Below are positions 45,730 through 57,479 of a stretch of DNA of 64,000 bases, in pieces. Every line of letters starts with the position of its first letter. The first letter of the stretch is position 1. A program made the position numbers and the translations under genes. Source of the stretch: Epiperipatus broadwayi (taxonomy: Eukaryota > Onychophora > Udeonychophora > Euonychophora > Peripatidae); the NCBI GenBank assembly GCA_028023455.1, contig JAQFVV010012435.1, positions 1,550,001-1,614,000 on the forward strand, read 5' to 3'. The notes under the pieces were generated by a model, which ran no database searches, was not told the DNA's origin, and saw only the letters and a program-made list of their open reading frames with translations.

Positions 45730-46235
45730 AAGTGTGGTCAAGTGGTGGTGATGATAAACTTTTTCTAGCTTGTATCTATATAATATTTCTTTCTATACAC
45801 GTAGATTCAGTTATGAAAGTTGTTTTTTCTTTAAATATATAACACACATGTAAAAGTGTAAACATTACAAGCATAAAGCTAAACTAGTCAATATAAAATC
45901 AAAACTACCCCAAATCTAAAATTAAACCAGACCAGAATAAAAATAATATTAAAACACAACCTGTGTGAGGAGTCACATATTACATTATATATATATAATT
46001 CTTTACATTTTTAATATTGTAATGTATTATTTTTTTATACTTTCTGCTGAAATATTTATTTTTAGAGCTTCTAAGTAGTTTTAAATTAACTTTATTAGAT
46101 TCATTATATATATTGAAGATTATTTATAAGTCTTATTGAAACAAAAGAGATTTCGAGTAGAAAAGCAATAAGATAAATGTCCATATAATTGAACAATAAT
46201 AAATGTGTATCTAATGCATATTAATTAGTATATAC
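45730..46235. other. No gene seen
   Basis: AT-rich DNA; nothing supported. Confidence 0.5.
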
Positions 46236-47160
46236 AATAGCCAAGTCACTGGAGTGTTGTTAATAAGATTCCATGAAGCTGCAAAAATATTAGCTGATGC
46301 ATAGGTTTGATCTCTGATCTTAATGTTATTTAATTTTTTTTAGAAAGAGTGATCTAATATTATGAGATGTGGGATTAAAGTTTAGATAGCAACTTATAAA
46401 CCAGAGTTTGAAAAAAAATGAATGTAGTAATTTTTATATTGGGGAAAAAGACCACTTTGTATGCTTTTTATGCGGTTGTTGATTGTTAGTGAGTTTAAAT
46501 GAGTTGTGTTAGTGATAAGAGTATGACAAGGCAGAACTGAGGAACAATCCATAAGAAAGTGTTCCAATGTTTCTTCATTTCTATGTCAGAGGGCACATAA
46601 TGGATCTATATTTGTGAAGTGTCACTTGTTGAAGAGAAAATAATTAGTAGGGAAGGTTTGACCTTTATTTTGATTAAGAAGTCCAGTTATTTGGGATCCA
46701 GGTGCCAATATCTAAACTTTTTTATAATGTATAAAAAGAAAGATTGACTATTATTTGATATACTATTATTATTTTCAATTTCATATGTTTGTCAATAGTT
46801 ATTTTTATTTAGAAATAGATTATGTGAGGGAGTAGTCTATGTTTACTTATGAGAATTATTAAGATTTTTGATAAAATTATTGTTAATGGGTGGTGGATTG
46901 TTAGTAAGGTTAACATGAATTATGTTTAGTCCTTTTATTAATGGCTCTCTGAAGATGAAATGTAGAAATGCCATGTAATGAGATACCATTGAATTTAATA
47001 TATATTTTTGCATATTACTTATGCTTAGATCTACTGCTTTTTTTGTTCCAGATTAGTATGATGATAAGGGAATATATATATTTTTTTGAATGAAGAAGTA
47101 CATTTAATAATGGGTAAGAAATAATTCATTTTAGGAAATATTAAATGTTAATTAATGATG

Positions 47161-47268
47161 CCTTAATATATATTAAAAGATATGGTTTGGATAATACATT
47201 GATGATGTTTTCTGCCTTAATATATATTAAAAGATATGGTTTGGATAATGAATTGATGATGTTTTCTA
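47161..47268 (-). repeat. Tandem duplication, two units of 54 bp inside LINE-A copy 2
   Basis: Units start ccttaatatatattaaaag at 47161 and 47215 and differ at one position that I can see (ataatacatt against ataatgaatt). The length is a multiple of three, so the duplication preserved the reading frame of the then-dead element. Confidence 0.85.
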
Positions 47269-47937
47269 CTGAAATAATAAGCTAATTTTGAATAGCAGTT
47301 TTCATTGCATTATACGAGAGGTGTATATTAGGAAACCTAAAAATTTATGAGGAGTAGAGGAAAAATTGGAAGGAATGGTCTTACTTGTAAGAATATTCCA
47401 AGTAGATTTGTTTTTATTAATGTTAATCATAAAACCATCATCGGCATCCCTATCATTGATTTAATGATATAGATCAGTGTTTCCCAACCTTTTTTGGCTC
47501 GCGTACCACTTGGTAGTACAGCACGCTAAATTGTACCACTTTGTAAAATGATTGTATTTCGTGAATTTGTTATTGCGAGTGTGTTATTTTATTTGTATTA
47601 TAAATATTATAGGGTGACCATGTATGTATTCACTTCTCATAATGAGACACATTACATTGAAACACGCCTAAACGTCATGCCAGATTATAAACTCACTGAA
47701 ATTATAAACTCATTGTAACATATTTATATGTATGTGTTTATTCAAAATTTCATATTTTTTCCAAAATAATTTATTAAAGATTACATTATTACATTAAAGG
47801 TTATTTGGTACATATTTTGTTCAAAGTGTTTTCTCATTCCTTCATTTGGTTTTCCCGAATTTGAGTCTGTTTTCTCTTTTTTGGAGCATCTTGCTATTGG
47901 TTGGGCCATGGAGAGGCTAAATCCAGCATGTCCCAAG

Positions 47938-48171
47938 TCATGGTAAAATTAACCTCAGGGTTATCAGGCTATCTCTTGTTTTTGTTTTCTTTATATTGTT
48001 CAGCATGAAGTTAATAGGATTAAAATTTTGATGATTAAATACTAGCTTACATCTAGTAATCCACAATAGATGATCAAGAATTAATGAGAGTCTAATTTCT
48101 GGATATGATCCTTTTCTGATACATTCTTTCAAATTAAATAATTTAGATTGATTTGCCTTGATCTGACTCAT
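47938..48171 (-). pseudogene. LINE-A-like C-terminal fragment nested in the hAT element
   Basis: The frame reads LKECIRKGSYPEIRLSLILD, HLLWITRCKLVFNHQNF, and MLNNIKKTKTRDSL. It matches in pattern the C-terminal region of LINE-A copy 1 near 19375-19510 (AIKAGNFTNIRLSIFLFFAI, WLTRCSFVL). It lies inside the transposon, downstream of the transposase remnant, so it is probably a later 5'-truncated LINE insertion. I could not define its ends or a duplication. Confidence 0.6.
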
Positions 48172-48292
48172 TATTTATCTACTATTTTGTCATATTTCGT
48201 TTGCTAATAAATGGTTTTAATAAAAACACAAAATTATAAAAAACCAATTAGTATATTTTCTTATCATAATCAAATATTTTTATAAAATAAAT

Positions 48293-48850
48293 TTAATGAG
48301 ATCTTTGTGCTTGTTTCGAACAACATAATTTTTTGAAATTTGGTTCAAAAGATGCGAAGTATACCCTTAAGTCTACAGCTGCGTTCAATCTGTTTTGATA
48401 CTTATTTTTTAAAAAAATATATGAAGAAAAAGCTCTTCCTACTAATTCCCGCACTAGTAAACGGTAATAATAATTTAAGATCTTTCTCAGAAAGTTGTTC
48501 ATATTCTTTAATGTTTAACCAAAAATTAATTAGATTGGGTCGTTTGAATTCTACTTGTAAAGTTCTGTCACATGATAATTCTATTAAATTTTCTTTATCC
48601 TTTATTGATAATGATGTAGTTTTTTCTAAATTTTCTGCATAGAAGGGGTTTGAAATCCATTTATCATTTGTGTTTTCGGGTTTTGGAAAATATTCCATGA
48701 AAGACAATTTTAATGCTGTTAAATGTGCTGTTATATTTTCTCATATATCTTGAGACAGACTAACCCTATTTTCAAACAAAAAAATATGTAGAGTTTCGAA
48801 TACTTCCAGTTGATTGTTTTCGATACTTATATATATTACTGTTTCCAAAA
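48293..48850 (-). pseudogene. hAT transposase C-terminal remnant (ZBED5/FAM200-like)
   Basis: The minus strand begins near 48850 with LHIFLFENRV and ENITAHLTALKLSFMEYFP (one stop within). It continues WISNPFYAENLEK, LIELSCDRTLQVEF, and NFWLNIKEYEQLSEKDLKLL. A shift near 48460 leads to GRAFSSYIFLKNKYQNRLN, LRVYF and KLCCSKQAQRSH before the stop at 48293. The NPF, ELSCD, FW..., LPF, K.KYRNRLN and final QA..SH landmarks are those of the dimerisation (hATC) domain in the ZBED5/FAM200 branch of hAT. The Asp catalytic residues upstream have been deleted. It cannot encode an active enzyme. Confidence 0.88.
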
Positions 48851-49209
48851 ATCTAATTTTTTAATCATACTTTCAATTTTATCATTAACATTAAAGATCG
48901 TTATCGACTGTACATATTAACAACTTTACTGTATAATATTATTAATTAAAATAATTTTTATGAATTATAGGAAAAAACGTTTTTATATTTTTATGATTTA
49001 ATTTTTTTTTATGTCTGCCATTATTGATTATTTTTCGTGTACCACCAACCAGCAACTCGCGTACCACCAGTGGTATGCATACCACAGGTTGGGAAACACT
49101 GATATAGATTATAATTAATTAAGTGCAGTGCCAATTAAGGAAAGGAGTTTTATTGATGGGAGAAGCATAACTAAGTCATCCATATACTATTTATTAGTCT
49201 TTTAAGAAA

Positions 49210-50925
49210 AAAAAACTTTATGTAATGTTTAAATAATTGCACTCTAGGCATTAATAGGAAGTCAAAACGTCAGTTATTGTCATATTCTAATAAATATTGT
49301 TGCTATAAATAATAATATAAAAACATGTCTATGTTATAAAAAAGGCACTTGTGGTATAATGGATAGTGAATTTATTTATGATACTTAATAGAAATAGTTT
49401 AAGATATTTTGTCCAGATGGATAACTTATAAATCATTAAACTAGTAATCATGTAATGATTGGGAAATGGATGTCTAACTACTCTTAATGGAAAATGTTCT
49501 ACATTCATCTGTGTTAATCAGATAAGGGTCTAAACACTGTAGAAAAGTGACATGATATCCCTTTGCCAAGGTTGGGAGGCACCATACTTTTATAAGAATT
49601 AATCTGATCTTTTATGGGTATGGTCTCATGGATGTCTTTTTTTTTTAATTTGGAAAAGTGATTATGCAATCTTTTCTTATACTCCTTTTATGTTTATTTA
49701 TAATTAAAGCTTCTTTATTAAATCTAGAAACTGTACAATATAGTTTATTGCTATGGTGGAGTAGCAGATACGAGGACTAAGGATTTGTAGATTACACCTC
49801 AGCTCTATTACTTTTGATACTTGAATCGCACATGGTCTCTAGGCCAAGAAAGCATTTGACTATTTTATTAATCCAGTAATGGAGAAGATATCAGAGAATA
49901 GTTTGATATTTGTATGGATTGGAAGACAGTTTTATAATGAACATATAATTATAGATTCTTTTACTTGGTTTATTTTAATAAGTAATTTTACATGTTCCAA
50001 CCTAAATTAATTTTATCAGTGTATCTATAGAATATATGGTTTCTTTAAAGATTTTAAAAGTCTTTTCAATAGACTCTGCATTAGCCTGGTTAGTGAAGCT
50101 TTTTGAGTAGTTTTCCATGCTTGTTTTATCCTATAGCTAGCGATAGGTAACCTTACAATCATTTATTGACCAATATTGAATGGTTTGCTAGTGGGCTGTG
50201 CTTCAGCTACTTGAAGGGAAAAAGTCTTAAACCTCTTGGAAAAAAATCATTTGATCTGTATTTGAACCCCAAGTTCTAGACTTGATAAATAATGCCCTAC
50301 TTCAGCATTCCAAAGGTTTTTAATGAAATATATAGAGCTACTATAAAAAATTTATTACGTAAATTATCATCTAGTATTTTAAGTATCATATTACACATAA
50401 AATCAAGACAATTATACAGATAGAGGTCAAAACTTAGACTTTGTTAATGATTATGATGTCTCTTCTTATACATATCACAACAATGTAGTTTTTTTCCTCT
50501 CATGCCTTTCTGAACATGACCTTTTTAATGGCTGCAAATGACTTGATAATTTACATTTCCAGAAGCCTAAACTGTGGCTTAGTTGAATCTCAGGGTTGCT
50601 TGAGGGTAACCTTAAAAGAAAACATCAATAAAAGTCAAAACTTTAAATGAGTTGAGGATAAATTTAAGAATTCTATATTTTGTGCATGTTATACAATGTT
50701 AGCTCTCCAAGGAGATTAATAAATAAAGAGCAATCTGTCTAAATGCATTGAAGATAAGATGATTAAAAACTAATAAATATAGTGCTTTAAATTGCATAAA
50801 ATCATTGGGATAATAAATTTTTCAAAGTCTATGTATATCAGTGTGACAATGTCTTTATCATATTGCCTAACAACATGTTCTTACCAAGATGACAAATCTA
50901 GCAAGGAATAGTATTTAGTTCATTC
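49210..50925. other. No gene seen
   Basis: AT-rich. A reverse B-box-like atttgaacccc near 50269 is isolated. The proximal part could be further decayed LINE-A sequence, which I cannot demonstrate. Confidence 0.45.
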
Positions 50926-50927
50926 TG

Positions 50928-50928
<1 letters not shown>

Positions 50929-50970
<42 letters not shown>

Positions 50971-51475
50971 CATTATCAATCCACTGCAGGATGAAGAGCT
51001 CTCCAAGTTTAATCCATCTTCTCCGATCTTTATATTCTCTTCTCAACATCACCCCTGCACACTTTCTCATCTCATCCATCTATCTCACATTTGGTCTCTT
51101 TCTGGGTCTTTTACAATCTCTTGGAATCCAGTTTAAAACTTCAATTGTCCATCTATTATCATCTCTTCTAGCAATATATCTAGCCCAACTCCACTTCAAT
51201 CTTTTAATTTTTTCAATGAGGTCAGTAACACCTGTTTGTTCTCTCACCCATACACTGCATTTTCGATCTCTTCATGTTACTTCCAGCATGCATCTCTCCA
51301 TACTTCTTTGAGTGGTCTGAAGTTTCTGTATTGATCTTCTATTAAGTGTCCAAGTCTCAGATCCATAAGTAAGAACTGGCAAAACACATTTGTTAAAAAC
51401 CTTCCTTTTGTCCACTCTGTGAAAACTGAGAAAGCAGATATAAATGGTTTTATTTGTTTTGCAGTTTGACAATGA
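50929..51475 (-). pseudogene. RTE-like LINE C-terminal relic, copy 2, with (ATG)n tail
   Basis: The minus-strand translation carries KVFNKCVLPVLTYGSETWTL (51420 region), QKLQTTQRSMERCML, then after a stop YIARRDDNRWTIEVLNWIPR and a closing LGELFILQWIDN. These are textbook end-of-ORF blocks of RTE-like elements. It is more complete here than in copy 1 at 41935. The element's 3' end is a (GAT)n run, seen as catcat at 50929-50968, which supports a microsatellite-tailed LINE. It is strongly 5'-truncated, starting near 51475. Confidence 0.83.
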
Positions 51476-51479
51476 AACT

Positions 51480-53259
51480 GCAACGTTTATATTTACTATG
51501 GAAAGTTTATAGTTCCAGCATGCAAATAAGGTGATTTGGGAAAGAAATCTAATCTTTTCTGAACACTTTGAAATTTTGCGAAATATTAATGTTTTAAATG
51601 TTTTTTTGTCATATAGTTAGCCAGTCAGAAAGTCAAATAATATGGCAGCATTAAATGACGCAATGAATATTACATATCCATTTAATTCATCTCAACTAAG
51701 ACTTTTTTTCTTCTCATAAATGTATGCACAGACTTTAGCTCTTTAGCCAGCCAGTTTTTTTTTCTGAGCTAGAGGTTGAGGATTTATAGTTTGTTGTCTT
51801 CTTTATTTATTGAAACGTTTTAGGGACCAGATTATTATATATGAAGTCATTTTTCTAAATTGAATTTGACTAAATGTACAGAGAATCAATCACTATAAAT
51901 TAAAAGAGTAAACACACCCACGCACTATAATGCTTTCATGGAATGAATAATTATCAACAGGGCTCCCCCTGTTATATGATTTTTGAACAAATAGAGGGTT
52001 TTTTTTTTTTTTTTGCTTTTTATCTTTTTGTTTGAATTGTTAATATATTTTAAATAGCATATCAAATAAAATGTTTTTCTGGCAAAAAAAGCATACATAT
52101 ATTTACTTATGTCGTCTTGTATAAAATAACCATCTTTTTATGTTTTATTTGAATAGAAGTATATTGTTTTCTAAAAAGCTGGTTATTATATTATCCTACT
52201 GGCATTTAAATACTGTAAAATATTTTTTTCACCCTTGCAGACAAGATAGAAAGCTGTTTTACCTATTTTCTCTATTGATTTTTCCCCCTACTCCCACCCC
52301 TGTGTGAAAGTAATGGATCATTGAAATTCTGTAAGAATATGGAATGCATTTTCAATATTGAAGTCATTAATAATTGGATTGTTGGAAATGGCTGACAGAA
52401 TATTATGAAATAACAGGCTCACATTTTTACTTATTGATTTTTCACCCCCACCCCTTTTCCAATATCTCAGCCATTGCATTTAATTTCATAGAAAGCAAAA
52501 AAATATTAATAATAAACATTAATAGTAAGAGCAGAGGTACTGGTAATAGTTATACCAGAGGTAAATACTAAACTCAAATCTTGATAATATGTTGCTTTCA
52601 AAAGTCTTCCTTGAAAAGATATTTTCCCTAAAGTGTTTTTAATATTTTTAATATTAAAAGAGAATCCATTTTGTCTGAAATAGAATTTTGTAGAGATTTG
52701 AAATGTCTGTTTTAAAATTTAATTTTTTTTTTTTTGATTGCTTATTAGAATGTTATTCATATATACACACATACATTAAAATTCTAATTTGATATATAAA
52801 AAATATTCTCTGAAAAACAAGAATGATAATTATTAGAAAAGGATCTAAAATCAATGAGAAAAATCAACTTAAGCTATAAGACCACACTAATATTTACTAT
52901 GTTAAGCTCCGCTAATTGCAATTACTGTTTATTGCCATTTAATTATAATTCTGTTATTTAATGCATTAAAATTTATATTAATCTTTTAATTGGGAAACTT
53001 AGTCAAATAATATTCTCCTAAAACACAAACATTGAGTGCATTTAAAAATAGATATTCTGCTTTAATTTTTTAGTATATTTGAAAAAGAAAATTTATTTAA
53101 TATTTCTATAATTATGTATTTCAAAATTAAAATAGAAATAAAAAAATGTTTAAAGCATTTGAGTATTTTCTATTTTATTTATAATGATAGTGCAATGAAT
53201 CTTTATATTAAAAATGTTTGAAATTTATTGCAAAACTTTAAAAAATGATAAAATATTTT
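51480..53259. other. No gene seen
   Basis: AT-rich with poly-T runs (52000, 52725). A 65-codon frame at 52374 is unsupported. Confidence 0.5.
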
Positions 53260-53365
53260 TTTTTTTTTTCATATGTCATAGCATCTGCAAACCCACACCC
53301 GTCTGCAACCAACTACTTGCTTGCATGGCGGCTGCGATACCTCTCGGCTAACAACGCAAGACAAT
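53260..53365 (-). mobile_element. tRNA-derived SINE, copy 3 (decayed)
   Basis: Minus-strand copy of the 238-346 SINE with poly-T at the low-coordinate end and gcaaacccacacccgtctgc and gcggctgcgat blocks. The B box has lost about ten bases (no GGCCGGGAGG), so it is no longer a promoter. I see no clear target duplication. Confidence 0.75.
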
Positions 53366-53586
53366 TTTTATCTTTACTATTATATAAATATGCTATGAAT
53401 TATTTATAAATACTAAATAAAATTCAAATCAAAAAATGTTTACTCAAATATTTTTTGTCAAATCATGTCTGATAGTAAAAAAAAGTTTCTATCAAAAAAA
53501 GAAAAAAGAAATCATGGATTCAGATTCGTGTTTTTTTTTTGGGTTAGAAAAATGTAATTAAAAATTCAAAATGTCATAAAATGATA

Positions 53587-54101
53587 ATTTGAAATACAGG
53601 CATTCTTATATCTGGAACTTAATTGTAAATATAGGGGATTTGAACTCAGACTTTCAAGCAACCTTCAACTATTCACACTATCTCATACTACGATACTCGT
53701 GACCACACACATGTAAAAAAGATAAATAATCACCAATATACATATTTCATGCTGAACCAGCACTTATCAGTTGGTCCAGATTATCATTTCCCATACACAT
53801 ATATAATCAGTGCTCAGTTTATATGTAGATAACAAGTCTTTATAATTTAATGGACAGGCTTCAATATACTCCAACCTCCAACTCTTCAGCCATCCATACC
53901 ATTGAAAATCTGATGATAGAATGCTCAAATCCCATGCTGATGCCAATATTGTTGTTATGCCCATGTTGCTCAAGTCATTCTGACCCCTCATATATAGGAC
54001 AATATCCATTTAAATACATAGTAGTCGTGTGTATCAGTAATATGAGATAATGTGAATAGTTTAAGGTCTCTTGAAAGTCTGAGTTCAAATCCCCTATATT
54101 T
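53587..54101. mobile_element. Foldback of family 1 with unequal arms
   Basis: The left copy (minus, 53587-53885) is full length: tail, tRNA-like part with GAGTTCAAATCCCC in inverse near 53635, then the ribozyme-like motif and distal block. The right copy (plus) is only the last 85 bp (54017-54101, gtgtgtatcagtaatatgag to aaatcccctatatt). The two face each other around a spacer of about 130 bp. The left copy is the longest example of the family monomer here. Confidence 0.77.
53732..53775 (-). ncRNA. Hammerhead-like motif, family 1, copy d
   Basis: Minus strand: stem I ACCAA/TTGGT intact, core CTGATAA (one change from CTGATGA), stem II TGCTG/CAGCA, GAAA present, stem III ATA/TAT, A as residue 17. 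The G-to-A change at the sixth core position should reduce activity. Confidence 0.58.
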
Positions 54102-54419
54102 ATAAAATGATTATGTAAATTTATTACAAATCAAATAAGAGTTTTAACAAAGATTAATATTATTGTTGATAGAGGGACGGGCTTTCTGTAGAAAATAACT
54201 TTAATGATTTCTTGTTGTCGATAGATTTCTAGTAGTAAAGGTTAAATATTTCTATAGAGGTGGGAAATCGTGGATAATATTTAACTCTTTATAATATTTA
54301 TCTTTAATACATTTACGAAAATTTATACTTTAATTTCTATAAATTTCATCAAGTTTTTTATTAATAAAAAATTTGTTTTTTACTGAACTAAATTTTATAT
54401 TCATAAAAATATATTGTAA

Positions 54420-55310
54420 TAGTCGGAATGAGCAGAAAACAGCAAAATCACCACTAGAGTAATTTAAACCACCACAACTCATTCCAATGTCACACAATAC
54501 TTTATTTTATTTGGCTCAGTGATCAGGGAGAGGGAGATACTCTTAAAATTAGATTGTAACTGTATGACTTCCCTGTGGCAAACGACATCTAATGCAATAT
54601 ATATATATGTAAAAATACAAACATTTTATTAGTAATAAAATTATAAACAAAATAAACAAGTATCGCTTTAATTTGATGCTAGACTCATAAGAGATGGGAC
54701 TACATGACATTTAATTTGTGATTACAGGTGTAGAAAGTTTCACTGCATATTATATATTTAAATAAGGGACCTCGGATGATGTATCTATTTGATCTTTAAG
54801 GCAGATATCCCTCAATCAGATATGTGATTCTAAGTAAAACAGCCCCAAGTGAGAGTTAACTCTAATAAATATGATTAAAATAGATGATCGCCTAATTCTC
54901 ATGATCATGACCCAACAATGCCTAAATACCAGGCTTTAACATACACAAAGAAGGAAGGCAGTACTGGGTTGCTACAGTAATAATCCAATAATGAGGTAGA
55001 CTGGAATATGCTCATCTCCGTGAGGCCATACCCAAATCTCATTGAAATAAATGGATCATTGTAGGAAAGAATGAGTGCCTTCCCCATAATCATTAATAAC
55101 TCACTAATAGGCAGGAATGATCCACTGCTCAATTGGTGATACAAAATGAAGGTTCACTGGGTCTAAAATAGAAAGGAATATTCTCGCATTTGCATGGATC
55201 ATATTCATAAGGGACCCAGCTATTTTATTTTCTCCAATGTAGGAATGGGCATCTGTTGGAGGAATGAAATAAAACAAATATAAGTTAGACAACCCAGCTA
55301 TACCAATTTA
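54420..55310 (-). other. Unassigned, slightly less AT-rich segment, possible gene relic
   Basis: Two overlapping minus-strand frames (55292-55104 and 55144-54905) join by a shift near 55110. The upstream one begins after a polypyrimidine stretch and AACAG at about 55255, which could be a splice acceptor. AATAAAATAAAG near 54515 (minus) could be a poly(A) signal. I recognise no protein family, and the frames contain no long uninterrupted coding. Host exon relic or unknown repeat are both possible. Confidence 0.25.
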
Positions 55311-56239
55311 TATAAAATGAGAAAATGGCCTTAAAGTAAATATATATGTAAAATAAAATGTGAACGATCATGCGATAAGTTTATAATATGCGGATGGACA
55401 TCTATTATATAGGCTAAATCACAGCCTATGCAGTTATTAAAATATTTTCCGATAAAATTATCCCTGCTTAATTAGAGATCCGCCCAATAGATCTTACATA
55501 TATAAGGAATTATTGATACGATAATCTACAATGATAATATATAGTGTAAAAGTTTTAAAAAATAAACCATCATCTCTATAGTATACATACATATTTGTCC
55601 CATTTAAAATAGAAACGAATTTTTCACTTTTAAACTTCATAAGATTAAATTTTATTTTAAAACTGAAAGTTGTTTACAAATCACATGTATGTAGTATACC
55701 TATATATGTGTCCCTTCTAAAAAAAAATAAAAGTTTTAACGTTCATTTTGTTAAACTCAGTTTTATTTAAAAAAATGGTTATGAACCAATGGCTCAGATT
55801 ACATATTTGAAATAACAGATTTTGAATAATAATAAAAAAATAGGCTCAATGAGAGGAGGGATTTAAATGTCTTTTCAGAAATACTGGATTGTTAAATATT
55901 TAGTCACTGTAATATATTCACTAATTTACCCCCATCTGATTTTTAAATAATAAGTCTAGCAGATTTAAGAAAGATGGAGTATATTACAACAGCCGAGCTT
56001 CTGTAATATGTACAATTAATTAAGCGTGCATTATAATACAATAAAAAACATTTTAATAATACCATAAGAATATTTTATATAATACTAAGGAAAACAAATT
56101 TTAAAAGAATGATTAATAAATAAATAATTTAAACAAAGAAAGCAAAATAAACTATAATTGTTTACTGATAAATTGAGATTTACAAAGTTAAATAAAGCAC
56201 TATTTTAACAGACCTTCGAAGTATTTTGGTATATAGTAA

Positions 56240-56510
56240 AACACTACACTGAACTTTCTGGTATAGTTTGTTGGTACTATGGGGAAGGGTGCTTGGATAT
56301 TGGCTGGCTGGTCACTCGGTGGTTACAGCATAGCATGTCAGCAACTTTGATCGGCAATTGTAGGCAGGAACTTTAGTGGCTTCACATTTTATAGTACCAG
56401 GGTATTCCATACTCATGCTCCTCCAAAGATGGCCAGAGAAATTGACATGTTCTACTCTGGTCATATCATGATGTAATCTTAACAGCTTAAAAAAGAAACT
56501 TTACAAGAAG
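56240..56510 (-). other. Unassigned short coding-like block
   Basis: On the minus strand a 48-codon run from about 56470 reads MTRVEHVNFSGHLW, then EYPGTIKCEATKVPAYNCRS, and ends VTTE before TGA. A pyrimidine-rich stretch plus AAG precedes it. It is GC-richer than its surroundings, but I recognise no family. With 54420-55310 it might form a minus-strand gene relic. This is speculation. Confidence 0.22.
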
Positions 56511-57254
56511 TTTATAACAACTAATACTCTTTCTTTCTTGCCCCTATATATATGCCACAAAACAAAGGCATCTGGATATTTTCCAAATTGATTAATTAAT
56601 TTTAAAGCTTTCTTTGTTATCTAAAAAAAATCTTACTGATCTCAATCTCGATCTAGTTTCATTTTAAATTTTACTAATTGCATTTTCTTAAATTCTGAAT
56701 ACCTTTGGGTTTTTTATTATCTAATCTCTTATGGTAATTACATGTTTTATCACCTTTTTCCATAAAATAATTTTAAAATTAGAATTTATACATTCTTTTA
56801 ACATGAGTTGATTTTAATTAATTAGTTAAATTTTCTATGCTGACTTGAACCTCTCTTTACTCCCATTTAACAATATTAAATTGTGTAATAAAATTAAATT
56901 TTATAGTAAAATTAAATTTCTTTATACATTTTTTTAAATGCCTTAGAATTACAAATCAACAATATATACAGGAAGCACAGAAATATATGCATGTATATAT
57001 ATAACCGCTTTAATAAATTCACCAACATTTTGATTAACTTTTTATAATATACTTGGAATATGAAGAATTAAGTAGAAATTGTGATACTGTGTGTTGTGTT
57101 TAAAAAAGTTATGAAGATTTTAAGCTTATTTCTGGAGTAGAAATAATATGACAATCGCTAAATTAAAAAATGACTAATAATAATTATCATGGCAATTATC
57201 TAAATTGGATGGTGCCAAAGACACGAGTACAGAGTTTGACACTTAAAGAGAAAA

Positions 57255-57475
57255 TTGTAATAATTTGATTATTTTTTATAATCTTTATAAAAGTATACTT
57301 CAGAAATTAATCTGAAATAAATTAAAACCAAATACATAGAAATCAAAAATACCCAAATATATATATATATAATTTTGGTATTTTTTGATTTGTATATTTT
57401 TATTTTATGATTCAGATTAATTTCTGAATTATATTCTAACAAAGATATAGAAAATAATCAAAATGTTAGTGGATA
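57255..57475. repeat. AT-rich foldback with arms of about 95 bp
   Basis: The block ttcagaaattaatctga occurs near 57300 and in inverse near 57412. Flanking aatcaaaaaatacc-like stretches pair across a (TA)n loop at 57358-57372. No duplication or coding content seen. It resembles a small MITE. Confidence 0.65.
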
Positions 57476-57479
57476 TATT

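Larger units (their letters stand above)
47475..49101 (-). mobile_element. hAT DNA transposon with transposase remnant
   Basis: Starts CAGTGTTTCCCAACC and ends GGTTGGGAAACACTG, with a perfect 8-bp duplication, atatagat, at 47467-47474 and 49102-49109. Inside, on the minus strand, is the C-terminal part of a hAT transposase (next entry). A LINE-A-like fragment lies between that and the low-coordinate end. At 1627 bp it is an internally deleted copy; only the last 170 or so residues of the transposase are represented. Its subterminal GCGTACCAC repeats are likely binding sites. Confidence 0.95.
46240..49200 (-). pseudogene. LINE-A reverse transcriptase relic, copy 2, split by a hAT element
   Basis: Minus strand, two segments. 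Segment 49200-49110 reads KTNK then, after a stop, YMDDLVMLLPSIKLLSLIGT, the catalytic box of the reverse transcriptase. Segment 47466 down to about 46260 continues with DGFMININKNKSTWNILTS, then HKFLGFL, later a zinc-knuckle region NEETLEHFLMDC near 46560-46605 and a C-terminal region with NNIKIRDQTYAS. It aligns in order with LINE-A copy 1 (18003-20150). The hAT element 47475-49101 sits exactly between the YMDD box and the next segment. A 54-bp in-frame tandem duplication and many stops are present. Confidence 0.78.

Noticed and set aside
50929-50968. Independent microsatellite locus
   Set aside because: It is the 3' tail of an RTE-like LINE on the minus strand, not a stand-alone feature.
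54905-55292. Nuclear copy of a mitochondrial gene
   Set aside because: I tried to read it as cytochrome b or a cytochrome oxidase subunit; none of the conserved blocks line up.
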